IMG/VR virus record: IMGVR_UViG_3300044985_000154 | Span: 1 to 25,738 of that record | DNA from: a virus | Reading direction: 5' to 3' (one strand) | DNA length: 25,738 nucleotides | Shown: positions 12,454-19,716 of the stretch, in pieces | Layout of the letters: every line of letters begins with the position of its first letter | Position numbering within the stretch: the first letter of the stretch is position 1 | Notes under the pieces: model-generated | Seen by the model: only the letters and a program-made list of their open reading frames with translations | Database searches by the model: none | Told to the model about the DNA's origin: nothing | Program-made: the position numbers and the translations under genes

Positions 12454-12539
12454 CTGCAGTATTATTGACATTAATAGGGGCTACAATCTTTTGGGTTGTA
12501 TTTAAAATTATCTTATATATTTGGTGGAAATTATCATGA
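12450..12539 (+). CDS. 29-aa hydrophobic microprotein
   Basis: ATG 12450 overlaps the nuclease stop (ATGA) and its own TGA overlaps the next ATG (ATGA at 12536-12539), so it fits exactly between two genes by four-base overlaps. The product starts MTAVLLTLIGATIFWVV and ends in a Trp-Trp-Lys segment. It is a single predicted membrane span with a short basic end. No family is recognised. Its exact fit in the operon makes it credible despite its size. Confidence 0.65.
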   Translation: MTAVLLTLIGATIFWVVFKIILYIWWKLS

Positions 12540-12784
12540 ATAACACCGACGAGCTGATAAAACATTCTTACGGATGCGGGGCTATTGGATTCCAGAACGC
12601 GCCTAACAAGGATAACAGGTGCACATGTGGAGCAACAATTGAAGCCCTGCAAGCCAAGCTACGGGAGCAGCATCGGACTTGTGAAGAGGGTCGTCTTGCC
12701 CTCGAAGCACTGCAATCCAAGGTCGATAAACTGGAAAATGAGTTATCAGAAGTGAAACGGATTACGGGGTATTTTGCACCATAA
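12536..12784 (+). CDS. 82-aa coiled-coil protein with N-terminal Cys residues
   Basis: The chosen start is ATG 12536, overlapping the microprotein stop (ATGA); an in-frame TTG at 12521 would overlap more and is unlikely. The first 35 residues contain C14, C29 and C31 with His and Gly around them (YGCGAIGF, CTCGATIEA), possibly a small metal site. Residues about 35-75 form a charged heptad-like coiled coil (EALQAKLREQ...LEALQSKVDKLENEL). It resembles small phage proteins of unknown role. The stop overlaps the helicase start (TAATG). Confidence 0.75.
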   Translation: MNNTDELIKHSYGCGAIGFQNAPNKDNRCTCGATIEALQAKLREQHRTCEEGRLALEALQSKVDKLENELSEVKRITGYFAP

Positions 12785-14355
12785 TGTTTAAACTCCGTCC
12801 TTATCAAGAGCCTGTTGCTGATCTAGTCTTCGCTTATATGAAGGAGAAGAAAGGGCATCCACTAGTTGCTATTCCTACGGGTGGTGGCAAGACAGTGATC
12901 CTGGCAGAGCTGATAAAAGAATCTATCAAAAGATGGCCTAGCACTAAGGTTTTGATCCTATCCCATGTTAAAGAGATACTATATCAAAATTATGATGCAA
13001 TTGAGAAGCACACACAAATGTCAATTGGGATGTATTCGGCAGGAGTAGGCAAGCGAGAGATAGAGCAGGTAACTGTAGCTGGTATACAGTCTGTCTTTCG
13101 TAAGCCTGAGCTATTCGCAGACTTTGATTTAATTATCATAGACGAATGCCATCGTATACCTCTTGGTGATGATACTATGTATTTAAAGTTCTTTGCTGGT
13201 TTAAAGAATCCTAAATACTTCGGACTAACTGCAACTCCATATAGACTCGGAAGCGGCCTAATATACGGTGATGAAGAGAAGCATCTATTTTCTCATTTAA
13301 TATACGACTTAACAAGTAAAGAAAAATTTAATAAGCTCATAGAAGATGGTTATCTCTGTGACCTTAAAGTACAAGCTACGAATATGGAACTTGATCCTGA
13401 TGGTGTTAAGACGACTGCGGGAGACTACGACAACAAGGAGCTTTCTGAGAAGTTTGATGTCAAGATGATTACTAAGCTAGCAGTCAAAGAGATAATTAAA
13501 TCAGGAGCTGCTTACAAGAAGTGGCTCGTATTTGCAATAGATATAGAACATGCTGAAAATATAGCAGAGGAGTTAGCAAAAAATGATATCCCGACTATGG
13601 TCATCCATTCTAAGATGGAGTTTGATCGTGATACTGTTATTAGGCATTATAAGCTCGGTACTTTTAGAGCTATTGTTAATGTCAATGTCCTTACTACTGG
13701 ATTTGACGATCCAGAAATTGATCTCATTGCTCTCCTCAGGCCTACTAAAAGCCCGGTTATTCATGTACAAACAATTGGACGAGGACTTCGGATCGCGGAT
13801 GGCAAAGATCACTGCCTCATTCTTGACTTCGCGGGAAATACCGAAAGACTAGGCCCAATAAACGACATACGCATTAAGAAGAAGGGCAAAGGTCAGAAAG
13901 GTGGCGAAGCAATAACAAAGAGATGCCCAGAGTGTAATACCATACACGCTCCCGCTGTCCGTATCTGCCCTCACTGTGGCTATAAGTTTGAGTTCAAAAG
14001 TAACCTTGCTGCTAAGTCTGGCAGTATAGAAGTCATAGCTAAGAAAACAAAACCCTGGGTTAAAGTAGATAAGGTAACATATGCTATTCATCAAAAGAGA
14101 AACTCCCCAGATATGATTAAAGTTAGTTATCACTGTGGATTAAGGATGTTTCAAGAATATATATGTATACAGCACAAGCAAGGATCTTGGGCACATCGAA
14201 GAGCTGTTAACTGGCTACAATATCGAGGACTGGAAGATGCGAGATATGCTGACGTTCATGCTGTCATGGATAAATCTCATATGATAAATACACCAAAACA
14301 AGTTAAGTTAGACAAGAATGGTAAATATACTAATATTGTTGATTATAGTTTTTGA
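12784..14355 (+). CDS. SF2 DEAD/DEAH-type helicase with C-terminal zinc ribbon
   Basis: The 523-residue protein has a complete set of superfamily 2 motifs: the RPYQ entry motif (5-8), Walker A PTGGGKT (31-37), DECH (120-123), TATP (149-152), NVLTTGFDDP (301-310), and motif VI QTIGRGLR (329-336). A zinc-ribbon pair CPEC/CPHC lies at 381-384 and 395-398, followed by about 120 residues of unknown C-terminal domain with conserved-looking Trp and His. Phage relatives (SSL2/COG1061 type) act in replication or recombination, often beside RecB-like nucleases as here. It is probably a translocase that works with the Cas4-like nuclease. It ends the cluster before a promoter/leader region. Confidence 0.93.
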   Translation: MFKLRPYQEPVADLVFAYMKEKKGHPLVAIPTGGGKTVILAELIKESIKRWPSTKVLILSHVKEILYQNYDAIEKHTQMSIGMYSAGVGKREIEQVTVAGIQSVFRKPELFADFDLIIIDECHRIPLGDDTMYLKFFAGLKNPKYFGLTATPYRLGSGLIYGDEEKHLFSHLIYDLTSKEKFNKLIEDGYLCDLKVQATNMELDPDGVKTTAGDYDNKELSEKFDVKMITKLAVKEIIKSGAAYKKWLVFAIDIEHAENIAEELAKNDIPTMVIHSKMEFDRDTVIRHYKLGTFRAIVNVNVLTTGFDDPEIDLIALLRPTKSPVIHVQTIGRGLRIADGKDHCLILDFAGNTERLGPINDIRIKKKGKGQKGGEAITKRCPECNTIHAPAVRICPHCGYKFEFKSNLAAKSGSIEVIAKKTKPWVKVDKVTYAIHQKRNSPDMIKVSYHCGLRMFQEYICIQHKQGSWAHRRAVNWLQYRGLEDARYADVHAVMDKSHMINTPKQVKLDKNGKYTNIVDYSF

Positions 14356-14358
14356 AGT

Positions 14359-14404
14359 TGGCTATAAGTTTTACTTATATCGTTATAAGAAAACGCTATA
14401 GCCA
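14359..14404 (+). terminator. Nested stem-loop after the helicase gene
   Basis: TGGCTATA (14359-14366) pairs with TATAGCCA (14397-14404), with an inner stem CTTATA/TATAAG. It begins four bases after the helicase stop. No T-tract follows, so it is more likely an mRNA 3' stabiliser, processing site or weak terminator. Confidence 0.45.
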
Positions 14405-14411
14405 GAACAAG

Positions 14412-14446
14412 ATTTTACTTTACTTTTACACTAAAAAGAGTAAAAT
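14412..14446 (+). promoter_or_regulatory. Candidate promoter within an 8-bp dyad
   Basis: The -10-like TAAAAT (14441-14446) lies 16 bases after TTTACT (14419-14424), a poor -35. The dyad ATTTTACT/AGTAAAAT (14412-14419/14439-14446) spans both elements and could be an operator. Transcription would start near 14453, at the foot of the next hairpin. Confidence 0.45.
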
Positions 14447-14451
14447 ACACG

Positions 14452-14481
14452 GGTATCTTAAATAAAGAGATACCAATTTTT
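14452..14481 (+). terminator. Terminator-like leader hairpin with T5 (possible attenuator)
   Basis: GGTATCT (14452-14458) pairs with AGATACC (14468-14474) and is followed by T5 at 14477-14481, then CAACTACTGGAG with the ribosome site and ATG 14504. The order matches 8888-8946. If the promoter just upstream is real, this hairpin would form at the very 5' end of the transcript. Confidence 0.5.
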
Positions 14482-14503
14482 CAACTACTGGAGCAGTAAA
14501 GAA

Positions 14504-15109
14504 ATGGCAAAAGCACAAGAAGCAACTGAAGTAACCGAATCAGCTGATGAGATCAGTGAAATTCTCAATTCATTTAATGCCGGTGTCGATTCTGACAAAG
14601 GTGAAGATGAAGTGAAGATGGATATGATCGGAGCTGGAGCTACGTTTAAGAACGTAACTCGTTTGTATAACCAGTACATGATTGACACTGGTCGCTCAAT
14701 GTCCAAAGAAGCGAAAACCACTCTCCTGGATGACAACCTTAATGATGCTCCCCTGGATACAGAAGAAGGGTTTAAGGCAGCAGTAGCTGTTGTAGTCAAG
14801 AAAGGCAAGAACGTTACGGATGGTTCAGCAGCCTCATTGATTCGTGCCTGGGCGAAAAAGAATGAAACTGAGTGCTACAAAGCTCCGGCTTCTGAAGGTA
14901 CTCGTAACCCATTCGTTCCGAACTATCACAAGGCACTTATTGCTAATCCTGCAATGACCGAGCAAGGATTGAAGGACGTGATTGAAGCCCTGGAAAAAGA
15001 TGAGTGGAAAGTTAATCCTACTCGCTGGTTCAATCAGCAAAACGCTATCCGTAAGATGGTAAATGCGGTTAACGCCAAGCTGACTGGAGCAGAAGCAGAA
15101 GCAGCATAA
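14504..15109 (+). CDS. 201-aa early protein with RWFNQ..xIRK motif
   Basis: This protein of unknown function starts at ATG 14504 with GGAG 10 bases upstream. The N-terminal 40 residues are acidic; a middle part around 45-125 looks helical and includes VTRLYNQYM and SLIRAWAKK. The C-terminal part contains RWFNQQNAIRKM at 174-185, shared with the protein at 3821-4258 (RWFNQRDSIRKL), preceded in both by a helix and an Asn/Pro turn. It ends in an Ala/Glu-rich tail, opposite in charge to the Lys-rich tail of its relative. It has its own candidate promoter and leader, is flanked by non-coding structure on both sides, and its codons look more GC-rich than those of nearby genes. Abundant expression is likely; function is unknown. 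Confidence 0.9.
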   Translation: MAKAQEATEVTESADEISEILNSFNAGVDSDKGEDEVKMDMIGAGATFKNVTRLYNQYMIDTGRSMSKEAKTTLLDDNLNDAPLDTEEGFKAAVAVVVKKGKNVTDGSAASLIRAWAKKNETECYKAPASEGTRNPFVPNYHKALIANPAMTEQGLKDVIEALEKDEWKVNPTRWFNQQNAIRKMVNAVNAKLTGAEAEAA

Positions 15110-15133
15110 CACCCGGTCAAGGTGAGTCCTTTA

Positions 15134-15296
15134 GAGGTGTGGACAAAAATACAACCTCAGAATGGGTGGGAATCCCTACTGGGACACCGGTGTTTATGTG
15201 GAGTTTTCCCCGGTGCTCCCAGTTCATCTTCCGCCTAGGTAAGCTCACGGGAAACTGCCTTTGCACCTAAGCATGTGCAAGAGATAAACTGCTCTT
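15134..15296 (+). promoter_or_regulatory. Structured RNA leader between 15109 and 15311
   Basis: Three or more stems can form: GAGGT/ACCTC (15134-15138/15154-15158); a strong 12-bp stem with one bulge, CTGGGACACCGG (15179-15190) with CCGGTG-C-TCCCAG (15210-15222); and TTGCAC/GTGCAA (15261-15266/15275-15280). The last overlaps AAGAG/CTCTT (15279-15283/15292-15296), so those two compete. The final stem ends about 5 bases before the GGAGG ribosome site of the gene at 15311. A folded leader controlling that gene is plausible. No known riboswitch class is recognised. Confidence 0.55.
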
Positions 15297-15310
15297 TTAC
15301 TGGAGGCATT

Positions 15311-15529
15311 ATGCCCAATAAAACACCGATGGATACTCAAGTTGGAGGTGGTCACTATAAAGATATGGCCATACAGCCGTTTGAGTATTGTATGAAGAAC
15401 AAAATGAATGCCGGACAATCATCCGCGATCAAGTATATCTCACGCTATCCTTTCAAGCACGGGAAGGAAGATTTAGAAAAAGCAATCCACATCCTTCAAA
15501 TGACCATTCAACTGGAGTATCCTGAATGA
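15311..15529 (+). CDS. DUF3310-family protein (T7 gp1.7-like)
   Basis: The product is 72 residues from ATG 15311, with GGAGG about 6 bases upstream; an in-frame GTG at 15275 lies inside a stem and was rejected. The sequence QVGGGHYKDMAIQPFEY...AIKYISRYPFKHGKEDLEKAIHIL is the DUF3310 signature. This family includes T7 gp1.7, reported as a nucleotide kinase acting on dGMP and dTMP. The protein is little more than the bare domain. It overlaps the exonuclease start by four bases (ATGA) and opens the polymerase cluster, fitting a role in nucleotide supply, though the activity of this short form is unproven. Confidence 0.9.
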   Translation: MPNKTPMDTQVGGGHYKDMAIQPFEYCMKNKMNAGQSSAIKYISRYPFKHGKEDLEKAIHILQMTIQLEYPE

Positions 15530-16080
15530 ATATAATTGTATTTGATACAGAGACTACAGGCCTATTACAGCCTGAAAACTCTGATTTAATTATGCAACCT
15601 AAGATCACAGAGATCTATGCAGTTAAGATTAATGAAGAGTTCGAAATGTTAGATGAGTATAGTCAGCTGATTAATGTAGGTGAGCCGTTGACTAAGGAGA
15701 TAATCAGAATAACTGGAATCACTGATGATATGCTAAAGAACGAACCTCCATTTGTAGAAGTCGCAGATGATATTATGAACTTCTTTGAGGATTCAACTTT
15801 AGCAGTAGGCCATAATCTAGCGTTTGATAATGGAATGTTAGATGTAGAGTACAAGCGGATAGATAGAGCAAGGCCAATCCTTATGCATAACCTTTGTACA
15901 GTAGAGGCTACTATGGGTATGACTGGGCATCGCCTATCCTTGACCCGCTTGCACTGGATGCTAATGCAAGAACAGTTCAAGGCTCACAGAGCTAAGGATG
16001 ATGTATTTGCCTTAGTCCGTTGCCTTCACCAACTTACTGAAAAGGGGATTGTCAAGTTCAATGAATATAAAGAAAATTAA
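15526..16080 (+). CDS. DnaQ-like 3'-5' proofreading exonuclease
   Basis: The 184-residue protein has a complete DEDDh set: D7 and E9 in VFDTETTG, D101 in GHNLAFDNGML, and H154 with D159 in HRAKDDVFAL. This is the polymerase III epsilon-type exonuclease that removes mispaired 3' ends. It lies just upstream of the DnaE-like polymerase, with one small gene between, so it probably proofreads for that polymerase. Size and motifs show no damage. The start overlaps the upstream stop (ATGA), and its last 20 bases overlap the next small gene. No clamp-binding motif or C-terminal alpha-binding tail is evident. Confidence 0.95.
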   Translation: MNIIVFDTETTGLLQPENSDLIMQPKITEIYAVKINEEFEMLDEYSQLINVGEPLTKEIIRITGITDDMLKNEPPFVEVADDIMNFFEDSTLAVGHNLAFDNGMLDVEYKRIDRARPILMHNLCTVEATMGMTGHRLSLTRLHWMLMQEQFKAHRAKDDVFALVRCLHQLTEKGIVKFNEYKEN

Positions 16081-16267
16081 TTTAAAAGGAGTTGGTGATA
16101 ATGACGGATATTTCGAATATACATTTCCTATTATCAAAAGCGAGCTTCAGAAAAAATTAGAACGACAAGGCTGTGCTTTTAAAGGGCAAGAATTATTAGC
16201 TAATCATGAAGCTGATCCAGAAAAACCTTGTTATTGTGGAAGACCAAATGAATATAATTCAGACTGA
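16061..16267 (+). CDS. 68-aa hypothetical protein between exonuclease and polymerase
   Basis: ATG 16061 starts inside the exonuclease gene (20-base overlap), and the frame ends 20 bases into the polymerase gene. The product is mixed in charge, with a C-terminal CYCGRPNEY motif that could bind metal. The ribosome site is weak. A competing ATG at 16101 has a better SD (AAAGGAG) but gives only 19 codons. The first ten bases, ATGAATATAA, also start the exonuclease and polymerase genes. Function is unknown; a small linker or accessory factor is conceivable. Confidence 0.55.
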   Translation: MNIKKINLKGVGDNDGYFEYTFPIIKSELQKKLERQGCAFKGQELLANHEADPEKPCYCGRPNEYNSD

Positions 16268-18956
16268 GTATTCCTTTAAGCAAGTCTTTTATCACCTGGA
16301 GCAAGCCATTGATGATTCTATTAATTCTGGCCATGATAGCATTTGCATTATGGATAACACGACCTTCGGTTATGTCAAATTCGAGAAGATCTGCCGGGAG
16401 AAGGGCATTCGACCCATATTTGGACTTAGAGCCATTATGTGCGATACCCAGCTTAAGACCCGCTCAAAATACGAAACGTGTAATGAATCGGAGGAAGTCT
16501 ATTTAATAGCAACTTCTCAAAGAGGTATCTCTGAGCTTTATAAGATTTATACAAAGAGTACAGAGCAGAAGTATTACTTCAATCGTATCTATCCAGAGAA
16601 TCTGGAGGGGACTAATCTATATGTTATATCCAATAAGTTTCCAGCTAATTGTAAGAGAGACGATATTTGTATTCCGTTCGCTAAGTATTCCAGCCCTGAT
16701 CATATATCTACTTATCAGTGTATCTCTGGGTCACGTGGAGTTCCAACTCGCGAAGAACAATACCTTAGTGATCTGGGTTTACTCAGATATTGGACTCCCT
16801 CGCAGATAGACAAGAAGAATGCTATCCCTCATATTATTGATGATTACGAGCTTCCAAGAGCAGGGATGATCAAGTACAATGGAAAACGTAACTTTATGTT
16901 AGCTTGCTGGAGTGGCTTTACTGAATTAGGATTTGATGAAGATGGTGAATATGGTGATCGCCTTAGTTATGAAATAGATATGATCATGAGCAAGAACTTT
17001 CAAGATTACTTCCTAATCGTATCAGATATGATAACAAAGGCCAGAGAAACTATGATTACTGGCCCTGGCCGGGGCTCATCAGGAGGTTCTCTTGTATGCT
17101 ATTGTTTGGGTATTACTAATATTGACCCGCTCAGGTTCGGTCTTATCTTCGAGAGATTCATTGATATTAACAGGAGTGATTTCCCTGATATTGATACCGA
17201 TTATCCAGATACAACCCGGCCAGAGGTTCTAAAACAGGTAGCTAGGCAATATAAATCAGCTGCTCAGCTTTGTACCATTACTACCTATCAGCCTAAGACT
17301 GTAATCAATGACTTTGCTAAAGAGTATCATATCCCGGCCTATGAACTGAATGAGCTTAAAGACTCTATAATTGAACGTAGTTCAGGGGATGCTCGTGCTA
17401 AGGCTTGTCTAGCTGATACATTCGAAGGTACAGAGATAGGAAAGAAATTCCTGGAACAGCACCCATATATGATATCAACCACACCAGCGGAAGCCCACGC
17501 CAGGCACTCTGGAAAACATCCCGCTGGTATTATCGTTCTTGATGAGGATATTAATCACTATGCAGCCTATGATCATAATTCTAATAACATCTGTATGGAG
17601 TATGCTGATGCTGAATCCATAGGTCTTCTGAAGATAGATGTCTTAGGATTGCGAACTCTATCAGTTATACAAAATTGCTTAGAACTATCTGGAGTAGATA
17701 TAAATGAAATATATACTATTGATTTGGAAGATAGCAACGTACTCGATGTTTTTAATACTATGGACATGTCTGATATTTTCCAATTCGACGGTGACGCTAT
17801 TCGAATGGTCAATAGCCGTATATGTGTCAGTAATTTTTCTGATTTGGCGGCTATCACCGCTTTGGGTAGACCAGGCGCACTTAACTCAGGAGGAACGAAC
17901 CGATACATTAAGGTTGCTTCTGGTGAAGAAGAACCAATCTATTATGGAGAACTCTACGAAAGAGTAACTAAGCCAACCCACGGGATTGTAGTCTATCAAG
18001 AGCAGACCATGCTCTTACTTAAGGAATACGGTGATCTATCCTGGAATGATGTTAATATCATGAGAAGGATTATATCCAAATCTAGAGGCAAGGAATTCTT
18101 CTCCAAGTATATGGACAAGTTTATAGCTGGAGCAATTAAGCTTGGTCACGCTAAGGATGAAGATGAGGCAATGATAGTCTGGACTGCTGTATCAGAGATG
18201 GGGTCTTACGCTTTTAATAAATCCCACGCAGTAGGTTACGCTATGATCTCTTATTGGTGTGCTCACTGTAAGCTCGAATATCCGCTTAACTGGTTAGCAT
18301 CTAATCTTAATAATGCTAAGGACTCCGGCCATGGGCTCAGAATGCTTCGTAAGTACGTCGAGATACATCCTGAGTTAGAGTATGTTCCGGTCGATCCAGA
18401 TACTTCTGAGATAGGTTGGACAATCCAGGATGGAGTTCTAATAGGTGGCCTAACCAATATCCACGGGATAGCAGAGATAAAAGCCAAGGAGCTTATAAAC
18501 AAGCGAGAGATGGGGATTATGCCAACTCCGGCTATGTTCGAGAAGCTATGTAACCCGATTACAGATTATGATGAGCTTTACCCTATGGCTAAGAACTATA
18601 AGCATATCTATGACAAGTGGGATATAACAAAGATAGAAGATCTATCCCCAGGAGCATTAGCTGTTACTATAGGTCGGCTTACCATGAAGGATCTGCGTGA
18701 CCGGAATGATGTTCAGTCTCTTATGAAGAGAGGAGGCAAGCGGGTAGAGGAAAATACACATTATCTTAACTTGATTATCGAAGATGATACAGGAGCAATT
18801 AAGTGTACATTAGCACCTTTCGATATGGATCAGCTAGAAGGATTAAGACTCGCGGAAGAATTAGTTGTTGGGTCTGTTGTAGCTGTCCATGGTCAAATCC
18901 GGGAGGGTTGGCAAACTATATCAATTAAAGGGGTTAGCCCCATAGAGGATTTATGA
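16248..18956 (+). CDS. dnaE: DnaE-like DNA polymerase III alpha subunit (phage C-family replicase)
   Basis: The product is 902 residues from ATG 16248, supported by GGAAG 6-7 bases upstream; ATG 16206 would add 14 residues without a good site. The polymerase core is clear: TGPGRGSSGGSLVCYCLGIT at 271-290, catalytic aspartates D314 and D316 in PDIDTDY, and D464 in KIDVLGLRTL. Later segments LGRPGALNSGG, VYQEQTMLL and FNKSHAVGYAMISYW follow in order. A C-terminal OB-fold (YLNLIIEDDTGAIKCTL...) is present. The PHP domain is short and lacks the expected N-terminal His, reading QTEYSFKQ. The protein is shorter than bacterial DnaE (about 1160 residues). It is the phage's main polymerase, with proofreading supplied by the exonuclease upstream. 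Confidence 0.96.
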   Translation: MNIIQTEYSFKQVFYHLEQAIDDSINSGHDSICIMDNTTFGYVKFEKICREKGIRPIFGLRAIMCDTQLKTRSKYETCNESEEVYLIATSQRGISELYKIYTKSTEQKYYFNRIYPENLEGTNLYVISNKFPANCKRDDICIPFAKYSSPDHISTYQCISGSRGVPTREEQYLSDLGLLRYWTPSQIDKKNAIPHIIDDYELPRAGMIKYNGKRNFMLACWSGFTELGFDEDGEYGDRLSYEIDMIMSKNFQDYFLIVSDMITKARETMITGPGRGSSGGSLVCYCLGITNIDPLRFGLIFERFIDINRSDFPDIDTDYPDTTRPEVLKQVARQYKSAAQLCTITTYQPKTVINDFAKEYHIPAYELNELKDSIIERSSGDARAKACLADTFEGTEIGKKFLEQHPYMISTTPAEAHARHSGKHPAGIIVLDEDINHYAAYDHNSNNICMEYADAESIGLLKIDVLGLRTLSVIQNCLELSGVDINEIYTIDLEDSNVLDVFNTMDMSDIFQFDGDAIRMVNSRICVSNFSDLAAITALGRPGALNSGGTNRYIKVASGEEEPIYYGELYERVTKPTHGIVVYQEQTMLLLKEYGDLSWNDVNIMRRIISKSRGKEFFSKYMDKFIAGAIKLGHAKDEDEAMIVWTAVSEMGSYAFNKSHAVGYAMISYWCAHCKLEYPLNWLASNLNNAKDSGHGLRMLRKYVEIHPELEYVPVDPDTSEIGWTIQDGVLIGGLTNIHGIAEIKAKELINKREMGIMPTPAMFEKLCNPITDYDELYPMAKNYKHIYDKWDITKIEDLSPGALAVTIGRLTMKDLRDRNDVQSLMKRGGKRVEENTHYLNLIIEDDTGAIKCTLAPFDMDQLEGLRLAEELVVGSVVAVHGQIREGWQTISIKGVSPIEDL

Positions 18957-19159
18957 TTGAGCTACGTTGGTTTAATAAAGAGCATTATCATGCTGTTAGT
19001 GATGGCCCTTATGATACTGCTAGAGCGGAGACGATTAGCAAAAGAGTTTTACAGATTAGACAAATCAAATGGAGAGTTGATGCGTCAGGAGCTGTAAATG
19101 TATTCCCTGCTCCAATAGAATGGACAGAGTGGGAAGATGTTCCTGAGGTATTTATATGA
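18953..19159 (+). CDS. 68-aa conserved small phage protein
   Basis: It overlaps the polymerase stop by four bases (ATGA) and the HD gene start likewise. The N-terminal ELRW and C-terminal WTEWEDVPEV are Trp-rich. The pattern ELRW...(basic)...W.W.DVP is one I recall from many small phage hypothetical proteins. Residues 23-42 are rich in Arg and Lys (AETISKRVLQIRQIKW). Function is unknown. Confidence 0.8.
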   Translation: MIELRWFNKEHYHAVSDGPYDTARAETISKRVLQIRQIKWRVDASGAVNVFPAPIEWTEWEDVPEVFI

Positions 19160-19716
19160 AGATCTTTAAATTCATTAATGATATGTCCAACGTAAGACGT
19201 TGGTCTCACGCCTATTGCCATAAGGAGGAAAGTGTGCTAGAACATACAGCTGTAGTATCAATCCTAGCTTTAGCCATGGGATCAGAAGTAGGAGCGGATA
19301 TGGCTACTTTACTGGAAAAGGCTTTGCTTCATGATATGGAGGAGGTTATCACAGGAGATATACCAAATCCTACTAAGTATCATAATCCAAAAATAACTAA
19401 AAAAATAAAACAGTTTGAGGATATTGCTGCCTCTGAAGTTGCTGATAAATATTTTGGAGAATGGGCTAAGGCAACTTGGGCTTGTTCTAAAGATGGTACA
19501 TTAGAAGGTGAGATTATAAGAATAGCTGATATAGGTGCAGTAGCATATAAAATTCAGCAGGAGATTGCCCTTGGGAATAATTCATTTTCAAAATATGAAG
19601 AAAATGTTTGGAACTCTCTCCATGATATAAAGTATAATTTAAAGAATGATTGTTTATTAATCTATATTCATGATATTATGGATATTGTAACAGGAGCAAA
19701 AAGTGAAAACAGCTAA
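19156..19716 (+). CDS. HD-domain 5'-deoxynucleotidase, YfbR-like
   Basis: The 186-residue protein is an HD phosphohydrolase of the YfbR type, which removes phosphate from deoxynucleoside monophosphates; close relatives in some phages act on dATP (DatZ). Visible landmarks are VRRWSH at 13-18, the first metal His in VLEH (H30), the HD pair at 59-60 with EEVITGDIP at 62-70, and D125 in RIADIGAVAYK. All four metal ligands are therefore present. It is in a nucleotide cassette with an unknown 384-residue gene and a deoxyribosyltransferase-like gene. The probable role is reshaping the dNTP pool or degrading host nucleotides. Substrate cannot be told from sequence. Confidence 0.9.
   Translation: MKIFKFINDMSNVRRWSHAYCHKEESVLEHTAVVSILALAMGSEVGADMATLLEKALLHDMEEVITGDIPNPTKYHNPKITKKIKQFEDIAASEVADKYFGEWAKATWACSKDGTLEGEIIRIADIGAVAYKIQQEIALGNNSFSKYEENVWNSLHDIKYNLKNDCLLIYIHDIMDIVTGAKSENS

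Noticed and set aside
15162-15242. 26-codon ATG frame spanning the bulged stem before DUF3310
   Set aside because: No ribosome site upstream; the open frame is probably chance.
16101-16160. 19-codon frame at ATG 16101 with a good AAAGGAG site
   Set aside because: Very short with no distinctive composition; the overlapping 68-codon frame is kept as more likely, though the SD leaves some doubt.
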